Shown here piece by piece: positions 44,828 through 54,258 of a stretch of DNA of 64,000 nucleotides. Every line of letters starts with the position of its first letter. Position 1 is the stretch's first letter. This stretch comes from Corynebacterium faecale (GTDB taxonomy: Bacteria > Actinomycetota > Actinomycetes > Mycobacteriales > Mycobacteriaceae). Position numbers and translations under genes: made by a program. The notes under the pieces are model-generated. The model searched no databases and was not told the origin of the DNA. It was given only the letters and a program-made list of their open reading frames with translations. The DNA lies in NCBI RefSeq assembly GCF_030408735.1, contig NZ_CP047204.1, positions 372,001 through 436,000 of the forward strand. Reading direction: 5' to 3'.

Positions 44828-44846
44828 AGAGGTATGCATAACCTAA
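44828..44846 (-). promoter_or_regulatory. Candidate DtxR site at the glyR promoter
   Basis: Read on the minus strand the 19-mer is TTAGGTTATGCATACCTCT, which I count as 14 of 19 matches to the DtxR consensus TTAGGTTAGGCTAACCTAA. It sits directly upstream of the -10-like TATAGT. As I recall, the C. glutamicum counterpart gene is a DtxR target. Confidence 0.6.
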
Positions 44847-44869
44847 GTGGGGCAGAGGGTGCTTGAAAA

Positions 44870-45178
44870 TTAAGGCTTGGGATCCTCATCCTCGGTGGGT
44901 GCCTCCGGGGTGCTCTCTGGCTCCTGGTAGCGCTCCCTGGTCCGTTTGATCCGTTCCTCTTCTTCCTGTCGCGCAGCCTCCTGTGCGCGACGCTGCTTGA
45001 AACGGGTCTTCTCGATGTTCCAGAGGAATTCCTCATCATCGTCCGGCCCCTTGATGGGCTTTGGTGCCGGTGTTGCCCCCATCTGCTGCTGGTTGCGCTT
45101 CCAGGTGGATGGCTTGAAGGCCATCCAGATGAGTACAACAGCTGCGATGATGAGCAGTAGTAATAGAAGCCGTCCCAC
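44870..45178 (-). CDS. Small membrane-anchored hypothetical protein
   Basis: 102 residues, GTG start with AGGAGGAGAAC upstream. One N-terminal membrane helix (residues 2–20), then a charged tail: a Lys/Pro linker, the segment PDDDEEFLWNIEKTRFKQRR, a run rich in Glu and Arg that may be a coiled coil, and an acidic end. Conserved at this place in corynebacteria; function unknown. Confidence 0.82.
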   Translation of the reverse strand: MGRLLLLLLIIAAVVLIWMAFKPSTWKRNQQQMGATPAPKPIKGPDDDEEFLWNIEKTRFKQRRAQEAARQEEEERIKRTRERYQEPESTPEAPTEDEDPKP

Positions 45179-45294
45179 CGTTCTCCTCCTGCTAGTAGTG
45201 TTTCCCCTCTACAATACGGAAAACCGCTGTTGAGGCGGTGCATCAGGTCCCGTAATTCTTGAGTGTGCGACACGGTTGAGTAGGGTTGATAGAT

Positions 45295-45615
45295 GTGAGT
45301 GAGTCCATCAGCAACCAGCCCCCAGTGCTTGACCAGAAGGTTCAGCGCTCCGCCCGCAGGAATGTCTTCATTTATGGAGCTGCACGTATCCTGCTGTTCA
45401 TTGTTCTCACCGCCGTCATCCACGGCATCGCGCTGTTGATCAGCTCCCCGGTTCCGCTGTTGATTTCCGCGATGTTGGCGCTGATCGTGGCGTTCCCCTT
45501 ATCCATGTTGGCCTTTGACAGCCTGCGCATGAATGCCACCTCCGCTGTGGCCCAGTGGGATGCCCAGCGCAAGGCACACAAGGCCTGGGTGCAGAGTGAG
45601 CTGGCGGATCGTTAG
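45295..45615 (+). CDS. DUF4229-type small membrane protein
   Basis: 106 residues from the GTG at 45295. Two hydrophobic segments (RNVFIYGAARILLFIVLTAV and SPVPLLISAMLALIVAFPLS) and a C-terminal amphipathic tail, the pattern of DUF4229. The start signal is weak; a TTG at 45286 is also in frame. Divergent from the previous gene. Function unknown. Confidence 0.75.
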   Translation: MSESISNQPPVLDQKVQRSARRNVFIYGAARILLFIVLTAVIHGIALLISSPVPLLISAMLALIVAFPLSMLAFDSLRMNATSAVAQWDAQRKAHKAWVQSELADR

Positions 45616-45636
45616 ACGCTCGAGACCCAGAACAGA

Positions 45637-45690
45637 TGAATGGGGCTGTACGGAGAGCAATGGATATTGCTCTCCGTACAGCCCCATTCA
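45637..45690. terminator. 25-bp perfect hairpin between DUF4229 gene and menA
   Basis: Arms 45637–45661 and 45666–45690 are perfect complements with the loop GGAT. It lies between convergent genes, so it probably ends transcription in both directions despite the short T content. Confidence 0.8.
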
Positions 45691-45697
45691 TTCTCTA

Positions 45698-46597
45698 CTA
45701 GCCCAGGAACGCCAACGTAACCGCAGTGATCAGTGCCCACACCGCCATGCCCCGGCCTGTCCCGCCGATCACCGGGATGAGCTCCCGGCCCACCGCTCCC
45801 CGGAGTATGGGGCGGGCAGCGGTGATCACCAGCGGCAGCGCCACCAGGCCCAGGAGTGCAAAGGGTGTGGCTGTGGCCAGGGCCAGGGACATCAGAAACG
45901 GCATGGATACCAGTGCCATGTAGAGCCTGCGGGCACCGCGGTCACCGAGGCGAACCGCGAGGGTGATCTTGCCGGCCTGCGCATCGGTGGGGATATCGCG
46001 GATGTTGTTGGCCAGGTTCACGCCCGCGGAGATGGATCCCACACCCACGGCGGCGGCCAGACCCTGCCAGCTGATCGAACCGGTCTGGGTGAATTCGGTT
46101 CCCAGGACTGCCACGAGACCGAAGAACACGAAGACGGCGACCTCGCCCAATCCCATGTATCCATAGGGTGTGGAGCCACCGGTGTAGAACCAGGCACCCA
46201 GCACACAGAAGATCCCGATGAGCACCAACCACCAGGCGCTGCTCAGGCTGAGTACCAGACCCGCGATGCCTGCCACACCGAAGGCGATGAATGCCGCCCG
46301 CTTCACCTGGTGGGGCCTGGCCACTCCGGATCCGGTCAGGCGTAGTGGTCCGGTGCGGTCCTCATCTGTTCCCTTGATTCCATCGGAGTAGTCATTGGCG
46401 TAGTTCACGCCGATGATCAGTGCCCAGGCCACCACGAGTGCGAGTAGGGCTTTCCACCAGACGAATCCGCCGTGGAGGGCAGCGACACCGGAACCTGCGA
46501 ATACGGGGGCGAAGGCGTTGGCCCAGGTGCGGGGACGGGCGCCCTCCAACCACTGGGCGGGGGTTGCAGGGGGTTGATGTGGAACGGTCGACGACAT
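45698..46597 (-). CDS. menA: 1,4-dihydroxy-2-naphthoate polyprenyltransferase
   Basis: 299 residues from the ATG at 46597. UbiA-family membrane enzyme with about eight or nine helices. The prenyl diphosphate motif NYANDYSDGI is in the second helix region. It attaches the polyprenyl chain, supplied by IspB, to dihydroxynaphthoate to make demethylmenaquinone. GGTGGA precedes the start. Confidence 0.95.
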   Translation of the reverse strand: MSSTVPHQPPATPAQWLEGARPRTWANAFAPVFAGSGVAALHGGFVWWKALLALVVAWALIIGVNYANDYSDGIKGTDEDRTGPLRLTGSGVARPHQVKRAAFIAFGVAGIAGLVLSLSSAWWLVLIGIFCVLGAWFYTGGSTPYGYMGLGEVAVFVFFGLVAVLGTEFTQTGSISWQGLAAAVGVGSISAGVNLANNIRDIPTDAQAGKITLAVRLGDRGARRLYMALVSMPFLMSLALATATPFALLGLVALPLVITAARPILRGAVGRELIPVIGGTGRGMAVWALITAVTLAFLG

Positions 46598-46774
46598 TCC
46601 ACCATCTTCCCCCATCCGACTGCTTTGATCGAAATGACCGGCGGTGGATCGCGCGGTGGAGAACTGCTCATACACCGCTGACGTGACCGGCACCGCACCG
46701 GCACGGTCGGTCGGAAATCCTGCTGTGGCGCTATTGTGTTCTGGGTAAGGATATTCCCCGGAATCTGATGGCTA

Positions 46775-47662
46775 GTGGAGGTGACGCGCAAACCCATGTG
46801 GATCAGTTATGTGATCAGGCAGGTGGCAAGCACGTTCCTCACCCTGCTGCGGATGCTTCCCCTGGCGGTGCTCAACAGGTTCTCCCGTCGGCAGATTCCT
46901 TTTGATGGGGATGTCGTGGTTTCGCTCACCACTCATGGAAAACGTCTCAACCAGGCTTATTTCACCATTGAGTCCATCGCCCGGGGGCATCAGAAAGCGC
47001 CGATTGTGCTCTGGTTGGATGAACCCGATTTCAACTCTGAGTGGCCGGACACCATCAGGCGTCTGGTGAAACGTGGACTCAAAGTCCGGTGCAGCGACGG
47101 GATGTACGGACCACACACCAAATACTGGAACCTCTTCCGCCTGGTGCAGGGCACCGGTGTCCGGGTGGTCACGGTCGATGATGACATGATCTACCCGGAG
47201 TGGTTCCTGCAACGCCTCCAGTTCATCGGCGATCTGCGCAATGATGCGGTGGTCGCCTACCGCGCCCACCGCATTGAGCTTCGCGACGAAAAGATGCTCC
47301 CGTACGTCAAATGGACCGCGGCAGACACCTCGGAGGCCTCGTTCCTCCACTTCGCCACGGGTGTTTCCGGTGTGCTCTACCCGACGAGCTTCATTGATTA
47401 TGTGGTGGAGCAGGGTGATGTTTTCCTGGAGACCTGCAAACGCGCCGATGATGTGTGGCTGCATGTGTGTGCGCTGCGTTCCGGGCATCCGGTTCGGCAG
47501 GTCTATGCCCAGCCCCGGCACTTCGCGGTGGTGCCCACGACCCAGGTTGGGGCGCTGGTGGTGGGCAATACTCTCATGGGTGGCAATGATGAACAGATCG
47601 CCCGGGTCTACGGCGATGAGGACATCGCCCGGTTGGTCGAAGCCAGCCGGGTCGAGGACTGA
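46775..47662 (+). CDS. Glycosyltransferase-like protein
   Basis: 295 residues from the GTG at 46775. One N-terminal hydrophobic segment (ISYVIRQVASTFLTLLRM...), then a GT-A-like fold: DVVVSLTTHGKRLNQAYF, IVLWLDEPDF, a DxD-type metal site in VVTVDDDMIYPEW, and HFATGVSGVLYPT with DDVWLHVCAL. Similar to a group of capsular or cell-wall glycosyltransferase-like proteins; substrate unknown. An ATG at 46796 (14 bases after GGAGG) is an alternative start. It lies between menA and menE and reads the opposite way. Confidence 0.8.
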   Translation: MEVTRKPMWISYVIRQVASTFLTLLRMLPLAVLNRFSRRQIPFDGDVVVSLTTHGKRLNQAYFTIESIARGHQKAPIVLWLDEPDFNSEWPDTIRRLVKRGLKVRCSDGMYGPHTKYWNLFRLVQGTGVRVVTVDDDMIYPEWFLQRLQFIGDLRNDAVVAYRAHRIELRDEKMLPYVKWTAADTSEASFLHFATGVSGVLYPTSFIDYVVEQGDVFLETCKRADDVWLHVCALRSGHPVRQVYAQPRHFAVVPTTQVGALVVGNTLMGGNDEQIARVYGDEDIARLVEASRVED

Positions 47663-47664
47663 CG

Positions 47665-48795
47665 TCAGAACAGCGTGGTGATCGCCCTACGGTCCACCTT
47701 GCCCGGTCCGATCATGGGCAGGGCTTCCACATGCTTGAGCTGCTTGGGTAGCTGCCAGCGGGGCAGGTCTGAGAGTCCCCGGATAACTTCGGCTGGGGAG
47801 GGGGTCCCTGCATATGCCGCCACGATCGCCTGGCCCAGACGCTGATCGGGAATGCCCAGGACGCAGGCGCCGGTTACTCCCTCCAGGTCGGTGATGGCCT
47901 TTTCCAAGACCTCGGGGTGGAGTTTCAATCCGCCGGAATCGATCATGGAATCGAGGCGGCCCATGACGGTGAGGTGGTCGTCGACAAGCGTCCCGGTGTC
48001 GGAGGTGCGGAACCAGCCGGGCTCCGCAAAGTCCTCGTGGTTGGGGGCGTTGCGGTAGCCGTCGGCGATCATGGGGCCGCCGAGCTCAATGTGGGCATCG
48101 CGCACGCGTATGCGGGCGCCGGGGATGGCCTGGCCGTCATAGACGCAGCCGCCGGATGTTTCTGAGGACCCATAGGTGGTGACCACCGTGATCTCGAGTG
48201 CCTCCGCCGCCTCCAGTGTCTGGCGGGAGGTGGCGGCGCCGCCGACGAGGATGGCGTCAAAGAGACGGAGTGCCTCGATGCCCTCCAGTGAATCCATGGC
48301 TTTGATCAGCTGCATGGGGGTGAGGGAGGTGTAGACGCGGTCATCGGTTTCACGGAGTTCCCGGGCGGCGGTGGCGAAGTCGGGGATGTGGAAACCGTCG
48401 CTGAGGTCGAGTGCCAAAGGTTCCACCCCGGCGATGAGCGCGCGGATGAGAACCTGCATCCCGGCGATGTGGTGGGCGGGCATGGCGAGCAACCACTGGC
48501 CTTCGCCGCCGAGGTACTGGTGTGTGGCGTCGGCGGAGCTGACCAGATTGCCGGGGGTCAGCTGCGCCCCCTTGGGGGTGCCGGTGGATCCGGACGTGGC
48601 CATGACCAACGCGATGTGCGGATCAATCGGTTGGCCTGCGCGCTGTGACTCCCGGAGCAGCTGGGCGCGCGGGCGGTCCCGGGCGGGGATCGGGAGGAAG
48701 GTGCGCCTGCCTGCGATGGCATCCTCGAGGTCGCTGAGTATGGCCACGGGATTGGCGGGGTCAATAGGCAACGGTTCGAGGATGCGGGTGTTCAT
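47665..48795 (-). CDS. menE: O-succinylbenzoate--CoA ligase
   Basis: 376 residues from the ATG at 48795. Adenylate-forming enzyme with ATP loop ATSGSTGTPKGAQLT, TTYGSSETSGG, and C-terminal RLDSMIDSGGLKLHPEVLE. Activates o-succinylbenzoate for ring closure by MenB. Shorter than many homologues (about 450) because the N-terminal domain is reduced, as common in actinobacteria. No ribosome binding site; TACACT at 48804–48809, eight bases before the ATG, suggests a leaderless mRNA. Confidence 0.95.
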   Translation of the reverse strand: MNTRILEPLPIDPANPVAILSDLEDAIAGRRTFLPIPARDRPRAQLLRESQRAGQPIDPHIALVMATSGSTGTPKGAQLTPGNLVSSADATHQYLGGEGQWLLAMPAHHIAGMQVLIRALIAGVEPLALDLSDGFHIPDFATAARELRETDDRVYTSLTPMQLIKAMDSLEGIEALRLFDAILVGGAATSRQTLEAAEALEITVVTTYGSSETSGGCVYDGQAIPGARIRVRDAHIELGGPMIADGYRNAPNHEDFAEPGWFRTSDTGTLVDDHLTVMGRLDSMIDSGGLKLHPEVLEKAITDLEGVTGACVLGIPDQRLGQAIVAAYAGTPSPAEVIRGLSDLPRWQLPKQLKHVEALPMIGPGKVDRRAITTLF

Positions 48796-48905
48796 GGTTG
48801 AAAAGTGTAGTGGGAAGACAGGACAACACCGATCAGGCGCCGTGGGACGGGCGTGATCGGTGTCGTTGAACGGAAGGGTTGCTTCCGGGTTTTCCGGTGT
48901 TCGTA

Positions 48906-49346
48906 TTAGGCGTTGACGAGCTCGCGGTCGGTGGTGTGTGAGGCCTTGTTCTTGGCCAGCAGCGCGTCGACGCTCCACGCGCCGGCGCCGACGGCGGCGA
49001 AGGCGAGCATGCCGGCACCGATGGCACCGACCAGCTCCCAGCCACCGTTGGCAGCGAAGATGCCGAAGCTGATGTGGGCGAAGACGGCTGCGCCGAGCAT
49101 GACCAGGGCGACGATGATGGCCACGATGCGGGTGAACGCGCCGAGGAGGATCATGATGCCGCCGATGAGCTCGATGGCGCCGACAGCAGGAGCGGCGATG
49201 CTGGCTGCGGGGACACCGATGGAGTCGAAGAATCCGGTGATGCCTTCCAGGCCGGTGATGGCGAACTTATCCCAGCCGTGGGCGATGAGAATGACACCCA
49301 GCAGGACGCGGGAGATGAGCAGGGCGATTTCCTTAGTTGTTGACAT
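48906..49346 (-). CDS. DoxX-family membrane protein
   Basis: 146 residues from the ATG at 49346. Four membrane helices with the DoxX start ISRVLLGVILIAHGWDKF and the GFFDSIGVP loop. DoxX proteins are associated with redox or thiol stress in actinobacteria, but the function here is unknown. No clear ribosome binding site; TAACTT lies eight bases ahead and may be a -10 of a leaderless mRNA. Confidence 0.88.
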   Translation of the reverse strand: MSTTKEIALLISRVLLGVILIAHGWDKFAITGLEGITGFFDSIGVPAASIAAPAVGAIELIGGIMILLGAFTRIVAIIVALVMLGAAVFAHISFGIFAANGGWELVGAIGAGMLAFAAVGAGAWSVDALLAKNKASHTTDRELVNA

Positions 49347-49477
49347 AGGCAACAAAGTTACGGGCAATTGCTTGCCGTGTCAACTATTTGGGGTTTGTGC
49401 TGGTGGTGGGATTATTTAGGCGCCGAGGGGGCCTGCCTGATTGGCCGACTTTCCTACGTGCGCCCTCATTCGGGACA

Positions 49478-49518
49478 GGAAAAACCCTGGCCGAAGGAAA
49501 TGTTCCCCGGCCAGGGTT
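49478..49518 (-). terminator. Terminator of the pitA operon
   Basis: AACCCTGGCC / GGCCAGGGTT (49483–49492, 49509–49518); on the minus strand the stem is followed by TTTTTCC. Lies 70 bases after the stop of the last minus-strand gene. Confidence 0.85.
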
Positions 49519-49589
49519 GGCCATCTGAGGGGCTGCGCGGCCACCAATCAGACGTGAATGAGAGTTGATGCGGGATCCCCGCCAAGGGC

Positions 49590-49877
49590 TTATACCTCGG
49601 TGCCGAAGATGTCCCAGCTGAAGTACTGGTGGATTGTGGACTTGGTTACCCAGAGAATGCCCACCGCCACGGACATGATGATGATGCCGAAACATATGGT
49701 GGCCGCCGCTTTGCCGAAGGGGCTGGCATGGTGGGTGACGGTGCCATCGGCGGTCACGGCGGAGGGGCCATGCGCCAGGCGGATACCCAGAGCGAACAAT
49801 GCAGGCAGGCCGGCTCCCAGTAGGAGCCCCACCAGGGTGACATCCACCAGGCTGCCGAAAAGATTGCTGAAGTTCAT
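49590..49877 (-). CDS. Small membrane protein linked to PitA
   Basis: 95 residues with two membrane helices (VDVTLVGLLLGAGLPALFAL and ICFGIIIMSVAVGILWVT). It starts immediately after the pitA stop with no gap, so translation is coupled. Short membrane partners of this kind follow pit genes in several actinobacteria. Possible accessory subunit of the phosphate transporter. Confidence 0.85.
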   Translation of the reverse strand: MNFSNLFGSLVDVTLVGLLLGAGLPALFALGIRLAHGPSAVTADGTVTHHASPFGKAAATICFGIIIMSVAVGILWVTKSTIHQYFSWDIFGTEV

Positions 49878-51164
49878 CTACTTGGTCCCTTCGATGGTGG
49901 TGTTCCGGCTGGTGACCGCGGATGCGTCAACCTCCAGTGGGTGGGAAGCGACTGGAATGCCGGATACGTCAACAGCTGCCTGCTTCTTGGCAGGGGTCAC
50001 CCCGTTGGATTCCTCATCCCAATCCTCATTGACATTGCTCGGGTCGATGGGATCCCTGCGGGAGTAGAGCCACATATAGGCGGACAGCCCGATCAGGATG
50101 GCGAAGGCAACCAGGACACCCAGCAGATCCGAGGTGAACATGCCGATGCCGTGTGCGATCCACCAGCAGATGATGCCCACCAGAGCGGACATCGGCAGGG
50201 TGATCAGCCAGGCAAGCGCCATGCGACCAGCGACAGACCAGCGAACCGATGCCCCGGAGCGGCCGATTCCGGTGCCCATGATGGAGCCAGTGGCCACGTG
50301 GGTGGTGGACAGTGCCATGCCGAAGTGGGAGGAGGTGAGGATGATAGCTGCGGAGGAGGTCTCGGCGGCCATGCCCTGGGGGGAATCGATCTCCACGAGC
50401 CCCTTGCCCAGGGTGCGGATGACACGCCAACCACCCAGGTAGGTGCCGAAGGCAATGAAGAAGGCACAGGAAGCCTTCACCCAGAAGGGGATGTCAGCAT
50501 CCGTGCCCACATTGCCGGTGGCCACCAGAGCCAGGAAGATGACGCCCATTGTCTTCTGGGCATCGTTGGTTCCATGCGCCAGGGAAACCAGGGAGGCGGA
50601 GCCGATCTGGCCCCAGCGGAAGTAGCGGTTCTTGTCTTTCTCGGCGACGGTCTTGGTCAGTGCGTAGACCGCGAAGGTGCCGATGGCGGCCACCAGTCCA
50701 GCAACCACGGGCGCTGCCAGTGCGGGCAGGATCATCTTGGCCAGAACTCCATCCCACACCACACCTCCGAAGCCGAGGGAGGCGATCGCAGCGCCGATGA
50801 GGCCACCGAATAGTGCATGGGAGGAGCTTGAGGGGATACCCAGCAGCCAGGTCAGCAGGTTCCAGAGAATGGCACCGATGAGACCTGCGAATACCACCAG
50901 GAGCAGTTGGTGTGAATCCCAGGGGTTGGAGAGGTCGAATTGGTCAAGGTCCACAATGCCTCTGGCCACGGTGGCGGCAACCTCAACGGAGAGGAATGCG
51001 CCAACGAGGTTGAGCACTGCGGACAGGGTTACAGCCACTTTGGGCTTGAGGGCGCCGGTTGCGATGGACGTGGCCATGGCATTGCCGGTGTCGTGGAATC
51101 CATTCGTGAAATCGAAGGCGAGTGCCGTCACGATCACGATCAGCAGAATTATCAACTCGGTCAC
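49878..51164 (-). CDS. pitA: Low-affinity inorganic phosphate transporter
   Basis: 428 residues. PiT family with about ten membrane segments; the duplicated signature occurs as FDFTNGFHDTGNAMATSI near the N-terminus and SLAHGTNDAQKTMGVI in the second half. Imports phosphate as a metal-phosphate complex with protons. The C-terminal tail of about 50 residues is hydrophilic. First gene of the two-gene pitA unit. Confidence 0.94.
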   Translation of the reverse strand: MTELIILLIVIVTALAFDFTNGFHDTGNAMATSIATGALKPKVAVTLSAVLNLVGAFLSVEVAATVARGIVDLDQFDLSNPWDSHQLLLVVFAGLIGAILWNLLTWLLGIPSSSSHALFGGLIGAAIASLGFGGVVWDGVLAKMILPALAAPVVAGLVAAIGTFAVYALTKTVAEKDKNRYFRWGQIGSASLVSLAHGTNDAQKTMGVIFLALVATGNVGTDADIPFWVKASCAFFIAFGTYLGGWRVIRTLGKGLVEIDSPQGMAAETSSAAIILTSSHFGMALSTTHVATGSIMGTGIGRSGASVRWSVAGRMALAWLITLPMSALVGIICWWIAHGIGMFTSDLLGVLVAFAILIGLSAYMWLYSRRDPIDPSNVNEDWDEESNGVTPAKKQAAVDVSGIPVASHPLEVDASAVTSRNTTIEGTK

Positions 51165-51571
51165 GGGATAGAAGTATGCAACATTTCGGACATATTCTAT
51201 TAATCCCGAAAACGGTTCTGAGCTGGGAGAGTGTTAGCTAGGGTACAGTGCCTAGCCCCGTTTTGGGGCAGGGGTGTGTACTGGGTTTCGCATGATGGTT
51301 GGTAATAGCCAAGCTTTGACATGCGCTTTTGCTGTCACGTTTTGAAGTACAGCGCAGAAACGCCGTGAACCCTATCCAAATGTTATTTGAGAACCATACA
51401 GATGAATTCTTGGTTAATTCTTTTGGTGAGGGTGGGTATGTGGGGTGGATGTTCGAACGCTCGGGCCTGCGCAAGCCGACGCAGGCCCGCATAGGCCTGC
51501 GCTGCGGCGTTCTGGTGCCGGGGACTGATACAGGTGGTTCCAAGTCCAGGTCCAGGCCCCACACCCAAGCC
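51165..51571. other. Intergenic region between menB and pitA
   Basis: 407 bases with no supported gene. It holds the pitA promoter, near 51165–51230 on the minus strand, a CCCC/GGGG hairpin near 51257–51270, and at 51462–51489 a hairpin CGGGCCTGCG / CGCAGGCCCG that may terminate menB transcription (no T run). Confidence 0.55.
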
Positions 51572-52531
51572 TTAGTAGTAGTAGGGGAACTCCGACCAGT
51601 CCGGATCACGCTTTTCCAGGAAGGACTCCTTGCCCTCGACGGCCTCATCGGTCATGTACGCCAACCGTGTGGCCTCGCCGGCGAAGACCTGCTGTCCCAT
51701 CAGTCCGTCGTCGGTGAGGTTGAAGGCGAATTTCAGCATGCGCTGGGCGGTGGGGGATTTGGTGTTGATCTCGCGGGCGACCTGGATGGCTTCGTCTTCC
51801 AACAAGCCGTGGTCGGCGACGATATTCACCGCACCCATCTGCTGCATGCGTTCGGCATCGTAGGTACGTCCGAGGAAGAAGATCTCGCGGGCATATTTCT
51901 GGCCCACCATCTTGGCCAGGTAGGCGGAGCCATAACCGGCATCGAAGGATCCCACGTCGGCATCGGTCTGCTTGAAGCGGGCTTCCTGGCGGGAGGCGAT
52001 GGTCAGGTCACAGACCACATGGAGGGAGTGTCCGCCACCGGCGGCCCAACCGTTGACCACCGCGATGACCACCTTCGGCATGGTGCGGATCAGGCGCTGC
52101 ACCTCAAGGATGTGGAGACGGCCACCCTCGACCTTGGTGCGTGCGGCATCCACGGTGGAGGAATCGGCATGGGCATCATCGGAGTCATGGCTGGAGGCGT
52201 ACTGATAACCGGAGCGGCCACGGATGCGTTGGTCACCACCGGAGCAGAATGCCCAGCCGCCGTCCTTCTCGCTGGGGCCGTTGCCGGTGAGCAGGATGGT
52301 GCCCACATCAGGGGTGCGGCGTGCGTGATCAAGGGCGCGGTACAGCTCATCCACGGTGTGGGGACGGAAGGCATTGCGTACCTCGGGGCGGTCGAAGGCG
52401 ATGCGGACGGTGCCGTCGGCGCGGGTGGTGCCCACGTGGCGGTGGTAGGTGATGTCGGTGAAGTCTTCGAAGCCGGGAACCGTGGCCCACTGGGAGGAAT
52501 CGAAGGGATTATCAGTGCTGTAGGTGTTCAT
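51572..52531 (-). CDS. menB: 1,4-dihydroxy-2-naphthoyl-CoA synthase
   Basis: 319 residues. Crotonase-fold enzyme that closes the second ring of the naphthoquinone. Signatures: AFCSGGDQRIRG for the oxyanion hole, VVAVVNGWAAGGGHSLHVVCD-type helix region and the family tail ending EFPYYY. No ribosome binding site; TAAGCT lies six bases upstream of the ATG (52538–52543), pointing to a leaderless mRNA. Confidence 0.95.
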   Translation of the reverse strand: MNTYSTDNPFDSSQWATVPGFEDFTDITYHRHVGTTRADGTVRIAFDRPEVRNAFRPHTVDELYRALDHARRTPDVGTILLTGNGPSEKDGGWAFCSGGDQRIRGRSGYQYASSHDSDDAHADSSTVDAARTKVEGGRLHILEVQRLIRTMPKVVIAVVNGWAAGGGHSLHVVCDLTIASRQEARFKQTDADVGSFDAGYGSAYLAKMVGQKYAREIFFLGRTYDAERMQQMGAVNIVADHGLLEDEAIQVAREINTKSPTAQRMLKFAFNLTDDGLMGQQVFAGEATRLAYMTDEAVEGKESFLEKRDPDWSEFPYYY

Positions 52532-52635
52532 GACTACAGCTTAGGTGGGCACCACATTTCCCCCGGGCACGTGCCTGGCCGCTCCCTCGCACACCAGCTC
52601 TGGCTGCTGCATGAGGGAAGGAAAGCAGCAGACAA

Positions 52636-52675
52636 CCCCCACCGCGCATCGCGTTAACGGTGCGCACTGTGGGGG
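52636..52675 (-). terminator. Terminator after the pterin dehydratase gene
   Basis: CCCCCAC mirrored by GTGGGGG, with inner GCGC/GCGC pairing. It lies between the stop of the dehydratase gene and menB on the minus strand. Confidence 0.55.
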
Positions 52676-52738
52676 TGTCGGTGACCTGGCAGCTTCACTG
52701 CCTGTGCGGGGCTGCGGAGACGTGCAGCCTGGGGCTGC

Positions 52739-53047
52739 TTAAGAGTTGTGTTTGATGCCCAGGCTGGAGGCGTGGTCGTTGATCTCCTCGGCCAGTTTGA
52801 GGTCACGTTCGGTGATATCGCCCACATCATGGCTGGTCAGGGTCACCTTGACAGATGAGTAGGTCAGTTCGATATCAGGGTGGTGGTTGGCTGCTTCCGC
52901 GGAGGCACCAATGAGGTTGACAAACTTCAGGCCGGTGGCGAAGTCGGCGCTCTCAAAAGTGCCGACGATGGTCTTGCCCACTGTTGACCAGCCCAGGCCG
53001 GACTGGTGGATCTGCTGCATGTTGACTCGGTCCTGTGGTGTATTCAT
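52739..53047 (-). CDS. Pterin-4a-carbinolamine dehydratase family protein
   Basis: 102 residues from the ATG at 53047. The family signature is clear: EAANHHPDIELTYSSVKVTL with the catalytic HH, followed by THD-like TSHDVGDITERDLKLA. Dehydrates 4a-hydroxytetrahydropterins; in bacteria the role is often in pterin recycling or molybdopterin/folate metabolism. GGGGAG is close to the start; an in-frame ATG at 53020 has AGGA at nine bases, so the exact start is uncertain. Confidence 0.88.
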   Translation of the reverse strand: MNTPQDRVNMQQIHQSGLGWSTVGKTIVGTFESADFATGLKFVNLIGASAEAANHHPDIELTYSSVKVTLTSHDVGDITERDLKLAEEINDHASSLGIKHNS

Positions 53048-53231
53048 AGCTCCCCATGGTGCATCACCTGATCCGGGTTCAGCACCCGTGGCAGCCACAA
53101 TATTATGAAATCGTTATTGGTCGTTCATGTCCTACCGCCAGGCCTCAATCCCTTATCCCGACAGGTGATCAACAGCTGAGCGGCGAGGTCAACCCCGCCG
53201 GCAGGGGGCCTCCCACCTAAGCTTGGTTCCC

Positions 53232-54248
53232 ATGAGCCTTCCCACCGTTGATGAGATCCTCGAGCGCGCCCATGTGGTGTCCCTGCCCATGAACGTGACC
53301 TTCCGGGGGGTGACCACCCGCGAGGCACTGCTGATCGAGGGGCCCGCCGGGTGGGGCGAGTTCGCCCCCTTCCTGGAATATGATGCGGCGGAATCCAGTG
53401 CCTGGCTGGCCTCCGGAATTGAAGCCGCCTGGCAGGGGTTCCCGGAAGCCCTGCGCAGCCATGTTGAGGTCAACGCCACCATCCCGGCGGTGCCGGCGCA
53501 TGAGGTGGCAGCGGTGCTGGACAGGTTCCCGGGTTGCCGCACCATCAAGGTCAAGGTGGCGGAGAAGGGTCAGACCCTCGCCGATGACATCGCCCGTGTG
53601 AATGCGGTGCGTGATGCCCGCCCCGGCGCGGTGATCAGGGTGGATGCCAACACCGGCTGGTCAGTGGAACAGGCGCTGGAGGCCGCTCAGCAGCTCGGCC
53701 CGTTGGATTATCTGGAACAGCCCTGCGCCACGGTGGAGGAGCTCGCGGAGGTGCGCGCGACCCTGCAGCGCAGGGGCATCTTCGCCCGGGTGGCTGCAGA
53801 TGAGTCGATCCGGCGCTCCGACGATCCCTACCGGGTGGCGGACCTGCGCGCCGCCGACGTGGCCGTGGTCAAGGTTGCACCGCTCGGTGGGGTGCGCCGG
53901 GTGCTGGAGGTGGCGGCGCACCTCCGCGCGCGCACCATGGACATCACGGTGGCCAGTGCGCTGGATACGGTGGTGGGCATGAACGCCGGCCTTGCGGCGG
54001 TTGCGGCTCTGCCGAAGCTTGACGACGACGACCTCATCGATGTCGCCCCCGCAGCCGCCGGCCTGGCCACCTCCCAGTTCTTCATCGAGGATGTGGCGGC
54101 TCCCCACCGCATCGTTGACGGATTCATGGACACCACCGTCATCACCCCGGAGCGGGACCGCCTGGATACCCTCGCCGCCACCGCGGACAGGCGTGACTGG
54201 TGGTTCAACCGGGTGCGTGAATCCTATTCTGTCCTGACGGCGATCTAG
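53232..54248 (+). CDS. menC: o-Succinylbenzoate synthase
   Basis: 338 residues from the ATG at 53232. Enolase superfamily: the catalytic Lys pair in [10 protein letters not shown], metal ligands in [17 protein letters not shown] and VAADESIRR, and the second Lys in [10 protein letters not shown]. Dehydrates the MenH product SHCHC to o-succinylbenzoate. No ribosome binding site; TAAGCT at 53218–53223, eight bases before the ATG, suggests a leaderless mRNA. Confidence 0.94.
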   Translation: MSLPTVDEILERAHVVSLPMNVTFRGVTTREALLIEGPAGWGEFAPFLEYDAAESSAWLASGIEAAWQGFPEALRSHVEVNATIPAVPAHEVAAVLDRFPGCRTIKVKVAEKGQTLADDIARVNAVRDARPGAVIRVDANTGWSVEQALEAAQQLGPLDYLEQPCATVEELAEVRATLQRRGIFARVAADESIRRSDDPYRVADLRAADVAVVKVAPLGGVRRVLEVAAHLRARTMDITVASALDTVVGMNAGLAAVAALPKLDDDDLIDVAPAAAGLATSQFFIEDVAAPHRIVDGFMDTTVITPERDRLDTLAATADRRDWWFNRVRESYSVLTAI

Positions 54249-54258
54249 ACTGTGGGGC

